Source: Metallyticus violacea
Taxonomy: Eukaryota; Arthropoda; Insecta; Mantodea; Metallyticidae
Direction of reading: 5' to 3'
Assembly (NCBI GenBank): GCA_030762175.1
Contig: CM060846.1
Location: 239,124,012-239,188,011 of the forward strand
DNA length: 64,000 nt
Of this stretch, positions 1 to 13,089 are shown piece after piece (the stretch's first letter is position 1; each line of letters starts with the position of its first letter). The notes beneath the pieces are model-generated. The model did no database searches, had not been told where the DNA came from, and saw only the letters and a program-made list of their open reading frames with translations. The translations under genes were made by a program, and so were the position numbers.

Positions 1-2926
1 ACTGCAGCTTATCTTTCTGAACAGGAACTTAAGCTGTGATATGTCAACTAGCTTTAAATGGTGAACTAATAATTATTCATATATCCCTTAGTTAAATTGT
101 TATTTATTTCTGGCCCTCTGTAGTGCAAATAGCAGTTGATCTTATGAAGTAATACATTGGACAATAAGCAAATAAAAACATCAGAAGTATATTGCCATGG
201 ATCAAATGCTAATTGCCTTGCTCAGGGTAAGGTATTTCTCCAGAATTTTCTATCATCCTGTAATGAATGCATAACAAAGAAAAACAAGACATTTAGATGT
301 GGTTTTTACACAAAGCAATGGGCTGGCTAAGATTTCAAATTGGAGTCAGATAGGAAACTTTCTAGGTCATGGGCAGTACTAACAATGGATGTTGCTTACT
401 GTGCCCTGTCTGGCTACAACCATCAACCTTTTTGCAATGAGAAGCCTTCTAGCTCTCCAGGATATATTAGTATTCATTCTTAATTGGCTAGTGAGTCGAT
501 TTAATACTCTTATGCTCGGCTTACCATATTGTATTAGTAAAATTTTAAGATGTGTTTTGTTCATGTTGGTAATTTTTTCAGGAAGTGAAATGGATTGTTC
601 ATTGATAAAAACAGTTTACAAATGAGAAACACTATACCAGCAATCATTTAGCTTGTCAAGGGCATTTTAAACATATAGATAAAATCAAAATTATTCAAAA
701 TAATTAAAATTTTGAAAAAAAATTTTGGAGAAGCTCACATTTTGATTCAATTAACTGGAGAAAACACATTTTTAAGCAAATGAAGATATATTCCAGGTTT
801 AAAATTATCAGTTTACAATATTAATATTTCAAATTAGTAAATCTGATACTATTTTGAGATAAGTACAGTATGCAGAATATGTTCAAAGAAATATAGAGTG
901 CAACTATCTTATACAGCTTGCTAATTAAACATTAGCACCTTATGAAATAATTGTTTTAACATTTATTTTTCAATATAAATATTTATGAGTAATTGTTACT
1001 GTAAAAACTAAAATAATGATTATTAATATTAACATTAGCAATGTACATCAAGATAGCTAAAACTACTGTTAATTGTACTTCTTCATTGAGGCAGTCACAC
1101 TCATTTATCTGATCATCCTTTATAATTGGAGTACTGTAAAAAATGAAAATTTTATTAAAAATTCTAGTTTTCATTCAGCATCCAGTTGTCCCCAAATTGC
1201 TTTCTGAGCAATGCTTGATGATTTTCTTTTTGACACTTAATCCTTGACCTCTAAGGATTATTGCGTACAAAATCTGGAAGTATGGTAACTCTTTTTACTT
1301 CTCTTCAGAATAGAGGAATATTTTTTAGTTGGGTCATAAAATTGGAAATTAATTTTATTTTGAAAAGCAAATTTTATCTACATTCATTTCCTTTGCTTCA
1401 AAAATAAATTGTTTTCATTTCACTGATTGAAAGAATTTTAGGAATGAGTCTAAAGACCTAAGTTTTGATCAAGAACTTTCATAGATCCAACTTCTATGCA
1501 TACGTTAAAATGTTCTTGTGATATACGTATTTCTTCCTTTCTTTTAGTAGTTTGCCCATTCTCCTGAGAAGTCATATCATCAGGTAGATTGGAGTGACCA
1601 TAACAGGAAAAATTAATAATATAGATTTGACATGCTCCGGGGAACTTTTCAGCAGTCTTTTTGTGAGATTGTCAATAATATGACAATTCTTATTCTGATT
1701 CTCTCATCCATCATAGAAAAGTTACCATACATCCAAATATAATTCAGTTGGAGTGCATCCAAACATGACTCAAGTCCAGAGGCAACATCCTCTAATCCTC
1801 AACCATCTTCACTTTCATTGCAAGTGTAGAAGTGGAAATTCTTAAGTTCCCTAACTATGATACACAAAAAACAATTGAGTGTAAAATGCCCCTCCTATGG
1901 ATAGTTCAGAGAAAGACTGAACTTGCTGAATATCAAAACAGAATGTGTTTCATGTGGACTCCCCTCCAGTATCTTGTAAAAAATTTTTCCTTTAATTTAT
2001 GTCAGATCCTAGATCCCTTAACAATGGAATATTTTAATTTGTTGCAGTTGCATTCCTTATATCATACAATTCTCAAACAGTTACTGCAAACATCTAAGCA
2101 GAGCTACTTAAACCAATTTGAAATGTATTGTAAAAATATTATGGAAAAACCATTTCTTAAACTTTTAGATTTTCTGCTACTGAGACATTATATATTTTAA
2201 ATAATTTACTGAAGACCTGAACTTTCTATGCAATACTAGGAATAATTGTTGAAAGTCTAGAATTACTTATTTCAAAGAGTTTGAAATAAAGTACAAACTC
2301 GAATTTTTTTTAATTCGCACCTAGAAAAAATTTATAATTCATACTCAGCAACATATTTATGTCATGAAGCATATTATTATGATTATTATTGTGTTGTTAT
2401 CATCATCAATATTATCATTATTCTTATTCACTATCAGTTGCTTGTTATAGCACTTTATTAATATGAAGAAAACTTCCTATTTTCAATTTTAATCTGTCAT
2501 TTGTTCTTCCCTTGTTAGCTATTACTGCTTTCACTTGTTTTTCACCTACTTTCACAGCATCAAACTCCATCCTGTCACTGGCGAACACAACAATGAGACA
2601 ATCAGCAGTACCTAAATGAACTAATGCTCATTGGTTCCCTCCAAGGAAGTTGAAAGGATCATAGATGCCATTATTGCCATCAGCTCTGCAGTACTTGCAG
2701 TTTGATCTGGCCAGGTCTGCAAAGTATATTTTGAACCAATCACTCTTTTTTTTTTTAAATCATATTAAGGTGGAAGAAAACTTATTTTGTAACATTATTG
2801 CAGCAGCATTTTATGCTTTTAAAATATATGACAGATACTAAAAACCCAGTGTCGAAAAAAAGTGGGGAAAACTTATTATGAAATGAAACTCCTAATGTGG
2901 CCTCAGATAGAAGAAGTTCATGGTAA
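1..2926. other. A/T-rich non-coding stretch, nothing recognised
   Basis: No recognisable protein, SINE head or inverted repeat was found. The longest open frame is 1832-2200 on the plus strand (122 codons); it has no family motif and no good splice sites. A minus-strand segment at about 2540-2715 reads briefly like protein but contains stops and matches nothing I know. Confidence 0.5.
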
Positions 2927-3208
2927 TTACTTATATATTGATCCGCAAAAAGAAAAAAAATGGCCCAACAATCTTATTAGCATTAACATAATTGAACTTC
3001 TCTTAAATACATTGTCATGAACGTAATGAATGTAAGTTGATAACTGAGATTTATTGGCAACATCCAAAGTTTCTTCTGTTGGAACAGACACAAATTTTAT
3101 GTTTTTGATCTCATCTTTAATAGAAGCCTTGAAAAAGCTGCTGATTGCAACAGTCAGGTCATTTTGTATTTGTAGGGATGAACTCTGGAAAACCATTGAA
3201 GCTTTCAA
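2927..3208 (-). pseudogene. hAT-like transposase fragment (ZMYM1/DUF4371-like)
   Basis: The 93-codon minus-strand frame contains a segment of the form KDEIKNIKFVSVPTEETLDV followed by NKSQLSTYIHYV. This resembles the hAT-related transposase core in which a conserved D-E-T-T-D is followed by a hydrophobic strand. Here the expected DETTD reads TEETLD, so the first catalytic Asp position looks lost. Only this piece of the domain is present; the usual protein is several hundred residues. It is probably a dead relic. The assignment rests on a short motif, so it is tentative. Confidence 0.42.
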
Positions 3209-3433
3209 GTGATCTAACAGCTGAACAACATAAAGTGATAGCTTAACATAATACCCTTATTCAAACAGTTGCCTTATTGTACCTAAAGGAAGCAAGTTCT
3301 TGTTTTGATAAGAAGCAAATGGCATGGATTAAAAAAGTCTTTTCCTCACTATTTTGTTGAAGCCCCAAAAGTTTTCAGCTTTCAGAAACAAGTACACCAT
3401 TTATGGTCTAGGGGTAATGCATTCTCTTCTTCT

Positions 3434-3672
3434 TGTTCCTAGTGGTGTAATGGTAACCATACTTGCCTTCTAAACCCAAGATCATGGGTTCAAATCTGGC
3501 CAGGATTGATGGATTTTTTTGGGCATAAAAATCCTTAGTATGACTTCCTTCTGAAGGGAAGTAAAGCCATGGGTCCCATGTCATACATTTACGGCACGAT
3601 AATGAACCTCAAGCCTGAAAGAAGAGGCCTCTGAGCAAAATTTATCGGCCGTTTCACACCCTGAATTGAATG
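3434..3672 (+). repeat. SINE-1 copy (3' truncated)
   Basis: The tRNA-like head (GTTCCTAGTGGTGTAATGGTAACC) runs into the shared body with AAAAATCC, CTTCTGAAGGGAAGTAAAG and GCCTCTGAGCAAAATTT. The 3' tail (GATGTTAAAGAGCGTCC) is missing. Many CpG positions of the better-preserved copies appear here as TG or CA, so this is an older copy. Confidence 0.85.
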
Positions 3673-4216
3673 GGTTTAAGCAACCACTCTTCTTCTCCTT
3701 CTGAGAGTATCATTTCCCTCTTAGATTTGGAGATTTCCATCTCCATAGTGCCAGAGGCTTACTTCTTAAAAGCTACCTCTTTTTTGGAATGGCTGTGATT
3801 TCTCAAGTCTCAAGGCCTTCAGAAGTATATTTTTCTTTTTTCTTGGAATCTTGTTTTGGTTCCACAAGCAGCTAGGGAATTAAAAGGGTCTATTCAGGCA
3901 GAGACCTGCATGCCTGGGTAAGGCTAAAGACTCTGGAAGGTCACCTGGTATAGAGAGGCTCCATTTAATACACATCTTCCATGTCCCATGCACCTCCTTG
4001 GTATTGGTTGCATTACACCTTCAGGTTAGTTTAGGCTGAGTTGCTTCTTATTCTGGTTTGTCCGCACGAACCTGTCAGGCATGGGAGACCAGCTGGTGAG
4101 TTATAGAGGAGGCACACAAGTCCCACCACGCATGACATGTTCCTGCAATTCCTGGACAGGGTCTTAATGATCTTAATGCTACAATACGTTTCCCCAAACC
4201 CCCCATATGCCACAAT
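3673..4216. other. non-coding stretch, nothing recognised
   Basis: I see no gene here. A minus-strand frame at 4031-4213 is short and has no family features. The block at about 3880-4200 is richer in G+C than its surroundings and could be an old repeat, but I found no second copy in the window. Confidence 0.4.
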
Positions 4217-4870
4217 ATGAAAAGTGTTGATCTAGATGAATACTCCAGCACTTTTCTGAAATCATGCTTACTCTACCTGGTAAATGTGCTGTGTTTCTTG
4301 ATAACTTTCATTTTTCAAAGATATTTTCCAGAATATTTTAAAATTGCCAAATTAAGGCTGTTATTCAAGAAAGGAATGAATACAGATTTAAAAAAAATCT
4401 GCAGGTCATTTTCATTGCTATCTCTTTTCTCAAAGATTTCAGAGAAACATATGATGAAAGATTAGAATCTTTTGTATCTAAATTTAATATACTTTCTGCA
4501 ATGCAACAAAATTTTCAGATGGGGAAAACAGCCACAACCACATTTAATTCAGCTTTATTACATTTATAAAAGGTTTGAAGCTTGCAAGAAATGTGTAGGA
4601 ATTTTTCTCATTATTTCTAAAGCCTTCAACCTCATAAACCATGATATTTTACTTAAGGAATTATTAGAATATGAAATTAGAGTTGTACCTAACAACTGGA
4701 TTTCTCTCTACCTAAAGAATGGCAAACAAATGGTAGGTATTGACTATTTTGATGAAAATGCAAAAGAAATAATATCAAAGAAATAAAATTTATGTACATA
4801 GAAAATGCTGTGCCACAAGGTTTCATATTGAAATATTTTCATTTTACTATAAATAAATGATGTAATAGAA
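4217..4870 (+). pseudogene. LINE reverse transcriptase fragment, frameshifted
   Basis: Two adjacent plus-strand frames together give the order of an RVT_1 domain: a segment like FPEYFKIAKLRLLFKKG, then SLLSLFSKISEKHM (the block around the RT 'PISLL' motif), then FLIISKAFNLINHDILLKELLEYEIR and NWISLYLKNGKQMVGI, and finally AVPQGF near 4807-4824 (motif B, normally PQG). The catalytic Y/F-x-D-D block and the rest are missing or eroded. Frameshifts and stops break it throughout. It is a dead non-LTR retrotransposon piece with no flanking ORF1. Confidence 0.75.
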
Positions 4871-7800
4871 AATAGCTCATACAAGGAAATACACTTTTTG
4901 CTATTTGTAGGTCATGCCAGTATCTTGATATTGAATAACAGTTAATGCACCCTAGAAGAAAAATTAAAATTGTATCTTCATATAGTTAAATGAGAACAAA
5001 CCAATACTAAATAAAAAGTGCTCAACTCTTGAATTTCATCATGGAATAAATTGAAATCACTATTATCTAAGAGCTATATTAGGAAGGGATAAGATCAATT
5101 ATTCAAATAAAACAAAATTTCTGCAAGTGTGAACTGATAAGCCAAATTAGAGCATACATGTCGACACATGGATCAAAAGATGATGTTAGGTTTTTTACCA
5201 AATTAACATACTTAAACAATGAGTAAACATGCAAACACTTCAGATGGTATTTTTTTAAATTATCACTCACTTCTTGCCTATAGAATTATTTGGAAATATA
5301 GTAGATTACAAAAAAGCATTATCAAAATAATTTCAAACCTACCAAAAATTAGGCTGTAATTAAACTTGAATTTCTGTAATGTTGGGTCTCTTCCTTTTTC
5401 TGCTAAGCACTGGTTAACCACAGTATTTTGTGTTCTGTTTATTAAATATGATTCAAATCAAGCTACAGAGAAATTATGTAAGCCATAAAAGGATAATTTT
5501 TAAGTAGATATTTATTATTTAAATTATACTTAGAAAGCTATAGATAATGGAGTGGTACTGTATCCTATTAGAAATTCATTGTAATTTATATCAAAAGCTT
5601 TATCTAATTACAGAAAATTCCTAATGCCAAGTCTTTCTTATTTATAGCTGTTATTATTTCAATAATGAGTTTGTATGAGACATTATTAGTTGATATACTT
5701 CTAAAGTTTTGAGATGGTGTTAAAATATTGTTTATGCACATGTGATCAACAATGCAAACACACTACTTTTTCAAGAACATTAGAGAAAGAAGATAAATAA
5801 TAAATATGCCTATAGTTTGATGTTAAATATATATACAGTGAATGAACAAGTACAAGCGTTAGTCTTTCTGGTAATGAGGAGAGGGAACTATTGCATAAAT
5901 AGCTAGGGGGTGTACTTAATTCATTAACACAACATTTTACAATTTAGTATTGATTTCATCTTAGCCACATCATTTTTAACTTTAAATGACCTACTTTATT
6001 TTCTGGCACAGTAGTAGAATTCATTGTGAATGTACAACATTTATTAGGATTATGGTTTGATTAGGAAATCTAGAGCTGTGTTGTTTATATGGTCCACATT
6101 CTGCAATTTTTTTTACAGTCTATTCTGTTATATTAAAAAGTAATTGTTGAATGCATTGGCTATGTCAAGTTTTGTTGATTTATATTATCAATGATTGTAG
6201 TTGATATGCTATCAATTGTAAGAATTGTACTTTTATCAATTTGTATTATGCTCCATATGATTTTTGTTTTATTGTTTGATATATATTAATGATTTGTGAA
6301 AAAGTCTTCTTTTTACATCTCTGATTACATTATTAACATTTTTCAGTAAATTCTGTAATATAGAAGTGGAACCTTCATTAATACGAATTTGAAGATATAG
6401 ATTTGTCTTAATTGGACATAATATCCTAATTCCTATGGGAATCCAAGATTTATTCTTTGTACTTTGAAACTTATGTATAATAAATATTTAGTGGGAAATT
6501 TTACTCATATACAAGTTTTCTAATATGATATTTAAAAATGTATAACATTTACCTTTTACTGAAGCACATAGGTAAACTAGGTTCAAATTACCACTTATAA
6601 GATCTTGCTTGAAATTATTAATTAATGCATTATTCTGACATTGAATATGATAAGTGCCAAAATTTGCCAATCCACTTTTTTCGTCTAAAGTAATCTATAA
6701 GATAATGCCAGTGTTGTGCTCAGTGATCTATAATCAGGCACTCTCACTTTCTATTGTTAATATACATTAACAGATGGTGCAGGTGGTTTGTTCATTATCA
6801 TCTTGCACTTCTAAGTGATATAAATTCCACACGTGCCATTTTCACAATTTGCAGTTACAGATGCCTGCATTGTGTTGAATATTTCTCAGTTTAATAAATG
6901 CTTGTTTTAATTAGGCTTTGAAATGGAAGGGAACTCTTTTGAAAATAATGAAAATGTTAATAATCTCTTCTGAGTCGAAATATTTAGAACACTCTTTATG
7001 GTTTCAATTCAGGACATGTTTCATGGAACAATTGTCCACATCATCAGCTGTTAAACAACTGTTAATGCATATTTCACTGTGTTCAATTCCAAATTGAATT
7101 GATATTGAAATGAAAATGTTGTTAATAAACAGAAGATGAATGGAAAATCAAGCTAGAATAAAGGAAATGCATACATAACTGTGAAATGCAGATGATGTCA
7201 AGAATACTATTACAACTGCCAAGACCTTCACAACCATCCAAGGTGTTGGATATGGAGAAGGAGACATTATGTTGATAGCACCTAATCATGATGCATTGAC
7301 ACCTCCAAACTTAAAATTAATACGACTTTATATCTACAAGTCACCAAAGAAGATCCTGGTGTGGGGTTTTTACAGGACAACTTGTAGTGAGCTAGTATAT
7401 TGGGATAAACATAGAGAGTGCATCACTATCAAACTTGAAGAGAGCAGAAATTACAGCTTTACTAGACATACTGCTTTTTGCATCTCAATAAGCTGACATT
7501 GATGCTGTGCTCAAAATTTTGTGTGAGGAAAATAAGAAAATGTTTAAAAGTGCCCAACAGTAACTGAGCAGAATGATTTGGATCATTAGGTTATATGAAC
7601 AGCTTGGACTTAGATATTTGCTTCTAAGATCACAAGGACTTAGATCATTTCTAAACTAATGTGTTTATAGAAACTTCATTTGTTTTGCTTTTTTCACATT
7701 CTCTCCTTTGTTTGTGGATACTGATGGCATTCAAAATATTTTATGAATAAAAATTTGTTTGAACGTTTAGTGGCAGACAGTATTTTTCAATTTTCTACAA

Positions 7801-8124
7801 AACATTCTTTTGGCACTTAAGTCACTTTGCCTCACCACTATTCATATGTTTAATATAACAAGGTTAAGTGAACTTATCATCACATTTTATAACTAAAAAT
7901 GTTAATTAGAACTTTTACAGTGAAACTAATCATATAATTAAGATCATTGTATGATTGAGTCAAACTATACACTCTTATTGCTCCATTTATAATATTAATG
8001 GAGCAATATAATATTAAGTATTATTTCATGAACCACTCTTCACATCCTAGGGTAACTGTCAACTGCTGAATAATTTGTTATGCTGTGGTAATGTATATTC
8101 TGCCCTGGTGGAAGTGAGATGAAC
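4871..8124. other. A/T-rich non-coding stretch
   Basis: No recognisable gene was found. The longest open frame is 7269-7496 (75 codons, plus), with no family motif and no convincing splice sites. A small perfect inverted repeat lies at 7977-8007: 11-bp arms ATTGCTCCATT / AATGGAGCAAT around a 9-base loop. Confidence 0.45.
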
Positions 8125-9330
8125 TTAAAAGTTTATGTTTTCATCCCTGGAAGTGTCGAAGTTCATTAAACTGTCTCTGTATTTGCAAATATAGACTTTC
8201 TCCCATGTTGCTAATTCTGTACATCCTTGTACAGATTTTGATAATTTTGCTTTATTCACTATGTTGTGGTTTTCTGCCAAGAAATGACATGCTACTGCTG
8301 ATTTCTCCATTTGCTTGTATTTTATGTTCCTGGAATATTCTTTTAATCCTGTGCCTATGTTTGTCTTTGTTTTTCCAATGAAGATTTTTTTCACGTTCTG
8401 CATAAATTATTTTGTAAATGCCTGCTATTTCTTCAGTGGATTACTGCCATTAACATTATTTATCAGGAGATATTTAACATTAAATCTGTTTACAGGTGTC
8501 AACCTGATATTAAAATCTTTAAGAATATTTTGAAATTTTTTCAAAGCCCATGTGATTTTTTTAAAAATTAACTTATCTTTTCCTGCTGATATTGTTGTCA
8601 TTTCTTTAATAAGTTTTTGCCTCTTGAATTTCTATACTTTATTGTGCACTAGTTCTTTATTAAAACCATTTTTAATTGCTGTTCTTTCTATTTGTTTGTA
8701 TTCTTTAAAATATTCTTTTTACTATAATTTCTAGGTTAACTAGCCTTGTGTTAAGCAGATGATAACTGCATGTTTGTGCTTTGTGGAGTTAAAACTCCAG
8801 TTTTAATGTGATTTTGTGCATGTGTATTCTTTATGTATATTCCAAATTCCAGGTTCCTTAGGGTTTCATTATTTTAACATCCAAGAATGGTAACATGTTT
8901 TCTGTTTCGAATGTGAACAATGTTTTTATCTTGTATATTCAGAACTTTTGTCATCACCAATGAGTTTTTGTTTACCCATGACAAATAAATCGTCAACATA
9001 ACTGTACCAAATGTTAAATATGTATGGGAATGCAGAGTTGATGCGTGTTTCAAATCTGCTCTTGAAGAGGTTAGCTAGAAATGGAGATAAGTGGCTGCCC
9101 ATAGTAAGTCCTGATTGTTGTTTATAGAATTTGCCATTGAATGAAAAGTAGGGTTGGTTTTTGCAAATTTTGGTGAGTGTTATATATTCTTTTATGTTTA
9201 CATCATTTATTTCACTTGTTCTTAGCCAATCATGCAGATAAATTAGGAATTTAACTAGTTCATGAAAATAGTACTGTATATTACAAACAAGTAAGTGGAG
9301 CAATAAGAGTGTGTAGTTCAACTCATTCAT
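8125..9330 (-). mobile_element. Penelope-like element relic (RT plus GIY-YIG part)
   Basis: Read on the minus strand from 9330 downwards: an RT core with FSFNGKFYKQQSGLTMGSHL then SPFLANLF (the G-L-x-M-G-S-x-L-S-P motif), the catalytic YVDDLFV at about 9000, and an MLPFLDVKI-like block near 8880. At the 3' end (8403-8125) comes FIGKTKTNIGTGLKEYSRNI then EKSAVACHF, the pattern of the C-terminal GIY-YIG endonuclease of Penelope-like elements. Order and orientation fit one element. Many stops lie between 8404 and 8925, so it is inactive. The N-terminal third was not found. Confidence 0.82.
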
Positions 9331-9861
9331 ACAGTGATTTTAATCACATTTTATGTTGATCATTTACACATCATGATGAATAGAATGTTAATAATATGAA
9401 AGACCACATTATAAAATTTTTTTGTTCAGTATAAGAATTTATACCAGCTGCAAGGCTATGAAATAGTATGTACTCTGAATTGAAGTTCTTTAGTACAATA
9501 TTAACCTAGACTTAGTCCTATCTTCTTTAAGAATATAAGCATTGAAATCCCCACAGGCTGTAAGATTTTCATTTGGTTTATAAAGGGATGGCATTACTTT
9601 TCTTAAATGATTAATAAAGAAATTTAAATTTATTCAATATAATAAATTCAAAGTAAAATACAGTATACAAAATTATACAGTCAATCTGTCTGCTATTCTG
9701 TTTTGTATGTATTAATTATAAATCATTATACTAATATTTTTTCTCAGTTTATTAACTGATTTTCATATTGATCCAATATCCACAGTACTGTAGTGGTTAT
9801 CAGTATATTGTATTCATACTTATAATTAAAATCATCTCTAATTTTTTTTTGTACATTTCAT
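9331..9861. other. A/T-rich stretch, nothing recognised
   Basis: No feature is supportable. It separates the Penelope-like relic from LINE-G fragments. Confidence 0.4.
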
Positions 9862-10119
9862 TTCTTTAACTTGTTTATTGATTCCCCTGCACAATTTTTT
9901 CTCAAACTTTAATTCAGGATCTTACTCCCAAATCCATTTCTGCAAGTCTGAGTTCTCCCTCAATAATGCAGTTTCTTTACATTCTAATAAATGTAACCAG
10001 ATATCATCCTTCTCTCCACATATTGGACATATAACTATATTAATCTGTTCTCCTACTCCTTTCAATTTGAAAACTCCTTTTCTGACTGAAGCAAATTCTG
10101 TATTAATCTTATTACACAT
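9862..10119 (-). pseudogene. LINE-G C-terminal fragment (zinc-ribbon-like end)
   Basis: The minus-strand frame contains CPICGEKDDIWLHLLECKET, a C-x2-C...H...C block of the kind found downstream of the RT in several non-LTR retrotransposons. A matching CPIC/CGLCG-type block occurs at the end of the plus-strand LINE-G copy near 11740. Only the C-terminal tail survives. It abuts a plus-strand RT piece, so two copies lie head-out or a rearrangement occurred. Confidence 0.6.
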
Positions 10120-10164
10120 TCAACATATTTTTCTCTACCCCATAAATTTATCATAAAGCAACAG

Positions 10165-11900
10165 AAATGGATGGTGTCCTACCAGAATTTATAAAAGAAT
10201 GGTATTATGATGTGAAGAGAATTAAGTTATTCACAGGATTGTTTAATTTAATTATGGCAAAGGAAAATGTACCAGAAAATTGGAGGAAAGCAATCTTTAC
10301 CCAATATATAAAAGTAAGGGAAGTGTAGGTATGCCAAATATTACAGAGGTATTGCATTACTTTCTAACAAAGTTTTTATAGGCATTTTGACAAATAGGCT
10401 ACAAAATTGGGTTGAGGAATATAAAATTCTCTTGGAATTTAAAATGGAATTTCATAGGGAGAGATGCACAGTGGATAACATTCATTATAAAAACATTAAT
10501 GGATAAATGCTTAAAAGACAAGAGGGTAAAACTGTACATGGCATTTATTGACTTAGAGAAAGTATATGATTGCATAGAGTTAAAAATGTTATGGGATTAA
10601 TTACTGAGTAAGGGAGTAAGTTATATGATATATATACAAGAGAAATACCTTCTGTGTGAAAGCAATGGAAGGAATGGTAACAAGAGAAATAAATCAAGAG
10701 AAGGGGCTAAGGCAAGGGTGTAAGTTAAGCCTATGTTTAATTTGTTTATTGATGGCATAATAATAGAAATAGGAAAGAATAAAAGTTTGTTGCCAGTTAT
10801 TAATAATATTACAATCCCTAGGTTATTTGCAGATGATTTAGTTACAGGAACCATCTCAACAATTGGTTTAAAGCAATCTTTGCAGCAAATATATAAATAT
10901 TTTAATAATTGGAGCTTGAAGGTAAATAAGGAGAACACTCAAATAGTAGTCAAGAAAGGAGCAAAACTAAGTAAATATGAAAAGATATAAAGAATAAAAG
11001 GCAGTTAGGGATTGCATTTTTAGGAGTTAAAATTAATGGGGGTAGGAAATGAGAGAAGCAGAAAAATTTAGTCTTGGCAAAAGGGAAAGGAGCGATGGCA
11101 GCAGTTAGTGGTTGTAAATGTAGAATACCAGATATAAATATTACATGGCAAGATTATGCTGGTTGAGGCACAGATGTTACATGGTATTGAAATATGGGGA
11201 CTGGAAGGAGGATGGGAGTATGGATGCTGTGCGTAGGATGTTTTGTAGAGAAATTTTAGGCCTGCCAAGTGCAACAGCAAACAAATTTGCACAAATTTAT
11301 GGGAGGAGTGGCAAGGAAAGGGGCTATAACGGAGAAATCTCTTAAATATTGGTTAAAAATTCTAAATTTAAATGAAAGAAATATGTTGAAAAAATTCTTA
11401 GAATTTAAAGAAATGAGTTGAGGAGTAATGGGGTGGAGTAATAAATATTATAATTATTTTGGAGAACAATAAAATGGGAGATATTTGGAGGAGGAGGGAG
11501 AACAATGTAAATGGTTTTTGGAAGGGTGCAAGAAGGAGATTGTAAGATATAAAAATGCAAAGTGTTTAGTGAGATAGCAGGTAAAAGATACGTCGTATTT
11601 TATATAATGGTAAAAAATAAATGGAAAGAGAAAAGTATAATGATAAATCAAGCAAATAACAAAGAGAGAGCATGCATGGGCAATAGCAGGTGTGTGGAGA
11701 CTAAAAGCAATAAGAAAAGGGTTTCCTCAGAACCATTATGGAATATGTGGGGGGGAGAGGGAGGAAGATATTGGAAATACAGTGTTTGAGTGCAAAGGTA
11801 TGGGATTCTGGAGGAATGAGGTTTAAATTAGATTCAAAGATAGCCTTAATAAAAATCTTCAATTGAAATATCAGGAATGTAGGGGAGTTCCTGAGTAAAG
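10165..11900 (+). mobile_element. LINE-G copy, RT to C-terminus, decayed
   Basis: In order on the plus strand: VPENWRKAIF near 10270, a degenerate Y-R-G-I-A-L block near 10345, KRVKLYMAFIDLEKVYDCIE at about 10520-10580 (motif A region), QGLRQGCKLS-like sequence near 10705, LFADDLVTG near 10825 (the FADD catalytic motif), LLVEAQMLHGIEIWGLEGG at about 11155-11215, REILGLPSATANKFAQI near 11250-11300, and a C-terminal zinc-like stretch near 11740. Stops and shifts interrupt it many times. The clade is not assigned. The endonuclease region is absent here, but an endonuclease-like piece of a similar element lies at 44650-45280. Confidence 0.8.
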
Positions 11901-12539
11901 ATAAAAATAAATGGAATTGGGTACTACGAAGGTAAGTAAAGCAAATAACTTAAAGGGTAGTTAATAGCTGTATGTTTAGATAGTAAGGAAATTATGTGGC
12001 ATGATCATGGCAAGCAAAGAGCTTGGATTGAATCTTTAGCATAATACTTTGCATAGATTAGTACAAATAATTTAAAAAATAAGTCTTGAGAAGAGAATGA
12101 TTTCTATTGACAAAATGTCATGGACCTGGGAAATATATTCAATTTGACTGATTGGAAATTGTTTTAGAAGATGAATAAATGTAGCATTATAGTAGGCATT
12201 AGAGAAATAAAGAAATTAGTAATTTGTAGTGACTGTAGCTAGCGAACAAAAAAAAAAAAAAATGGCACAGGTAGAGTATTTGGAAAACTTTTATTTTACA
12301 ACCTTGGGGTGGGTCTGATCTTGGTCCCCTGGAATTCCAGTAGGCTAACCGGAGACTGTGGACTGATGCAATCAAGGTGAAAAATTTGTAATTAGTTTAA
12401 TTACATTGGAATTTAGACAAATGTTTAAATTTTTTATAATTGTGAGGGGTCATACCTAAAATGGTCTGGGCCAGATAGGTGGAGGCCCTTCATAGTATGT
12501 ATTTGTGTCTTGTATTTTCCTTAGTATTCATTAAATTCA
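11901..12539. other. A/T-rich non-coding stretch
   Basis: No gene is seen. An A run lies near 12248-12262. The stretch may include the 3' tails of the two flanking LINE-G copies, but no clear tail repeat is visible. Confidence 0.35.
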
Positions 12540-12779
12540 AATTCAATTCAATTCATATTTATCATAAATCTATAAAAACTATTTTCTAATTATTATTACT
12601 AAAACCATCAAATATTTCTTGCACTTCAATATCTTCAATCCTAAGCTTAATTTATTTCCCAAAACCTTTCTCTTTTAATCCCTTATCTTTCCATATTTCT
12701 CCTATACCAATCCTTTCCAAAATCTTTTTAACTGTACTGACCCAGATAGCTCTTTTTATTATCTTTCTTGTAAAATTAA
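12540..12779 (-). pseudogene. LINE-G fragment, downstream half of a SINE-split copy
   Basis: On the minus strand this reads WVSTVKKILERIGIGEIWKD and then IKLRIEDIEVQEIF, protein-like and continuous in direction with the RT piece at 13090-13625. The two halves are separated by a SINE-1 copy flanked by a perfect 13-bp target duplication. Stops are frequent. Confidence 0.55.
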
Positions 12780-13076
12780 GTTGATCCTAGTGGTGTAGTT
12801 GTAACCATACTTGCCTCCTAAACCCAAGATCACAGGTTCAAACCTGGCCAGGATCGGTGGATTTTTTCAGGTGTAAAAATCCTATTTATGGCTTTCTTCG
12901 GAAGGGAAATAAAGCTGTGGGTCCCATGCAGTAGATTTATGGCATGATAAAGAACCTGATGTCTGAAAGAAAAGGCCTCTGAGCAAAATTTGTCAGTTGT
13001 TTCACACCCTGATTTGAATGGGATGCTGATGACTTGAGATGTTAAAGAGGTCCATAAATAAACCAAATCAAACAAA
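12780..13076 (+). repeat. SINE-1 copy with perfect 13-bp target duplication
   Basis: Full-length SINE-1: head GATCCTAGTGGTGTAG, body, and tail GATGTTAAAGAGGTCC followed by ATAAATAAACC. CTTGTAAAATTAA occurs at 12767-12779 and again at 13077-13089, giving a clean target-site duplication and exact insertion borders. It sits inside a minus-strand LINE-G relic, so the SINE is the younger of the two. Confidence 0.92.
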
Positions 13077-13089
13077 CTTGTAAAATTAA

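Noticed and set aside
542..625. Exon after the acceptor-like AATTTTTTCAG at about 581
   Set aside because: Only short open frames follow and no donor is present.
1832..2200. 122-codon plus-strand ORF
   Set aside because: No family motif, no good splice sites, and composition as expected for open frames in A/T-rich DNA. Left as unsupported.
7269..7496. 75-codon plus-strand ORF
   Set aside because: Some protein-like phrases, but surrounded by stops and with no recognisable domain.
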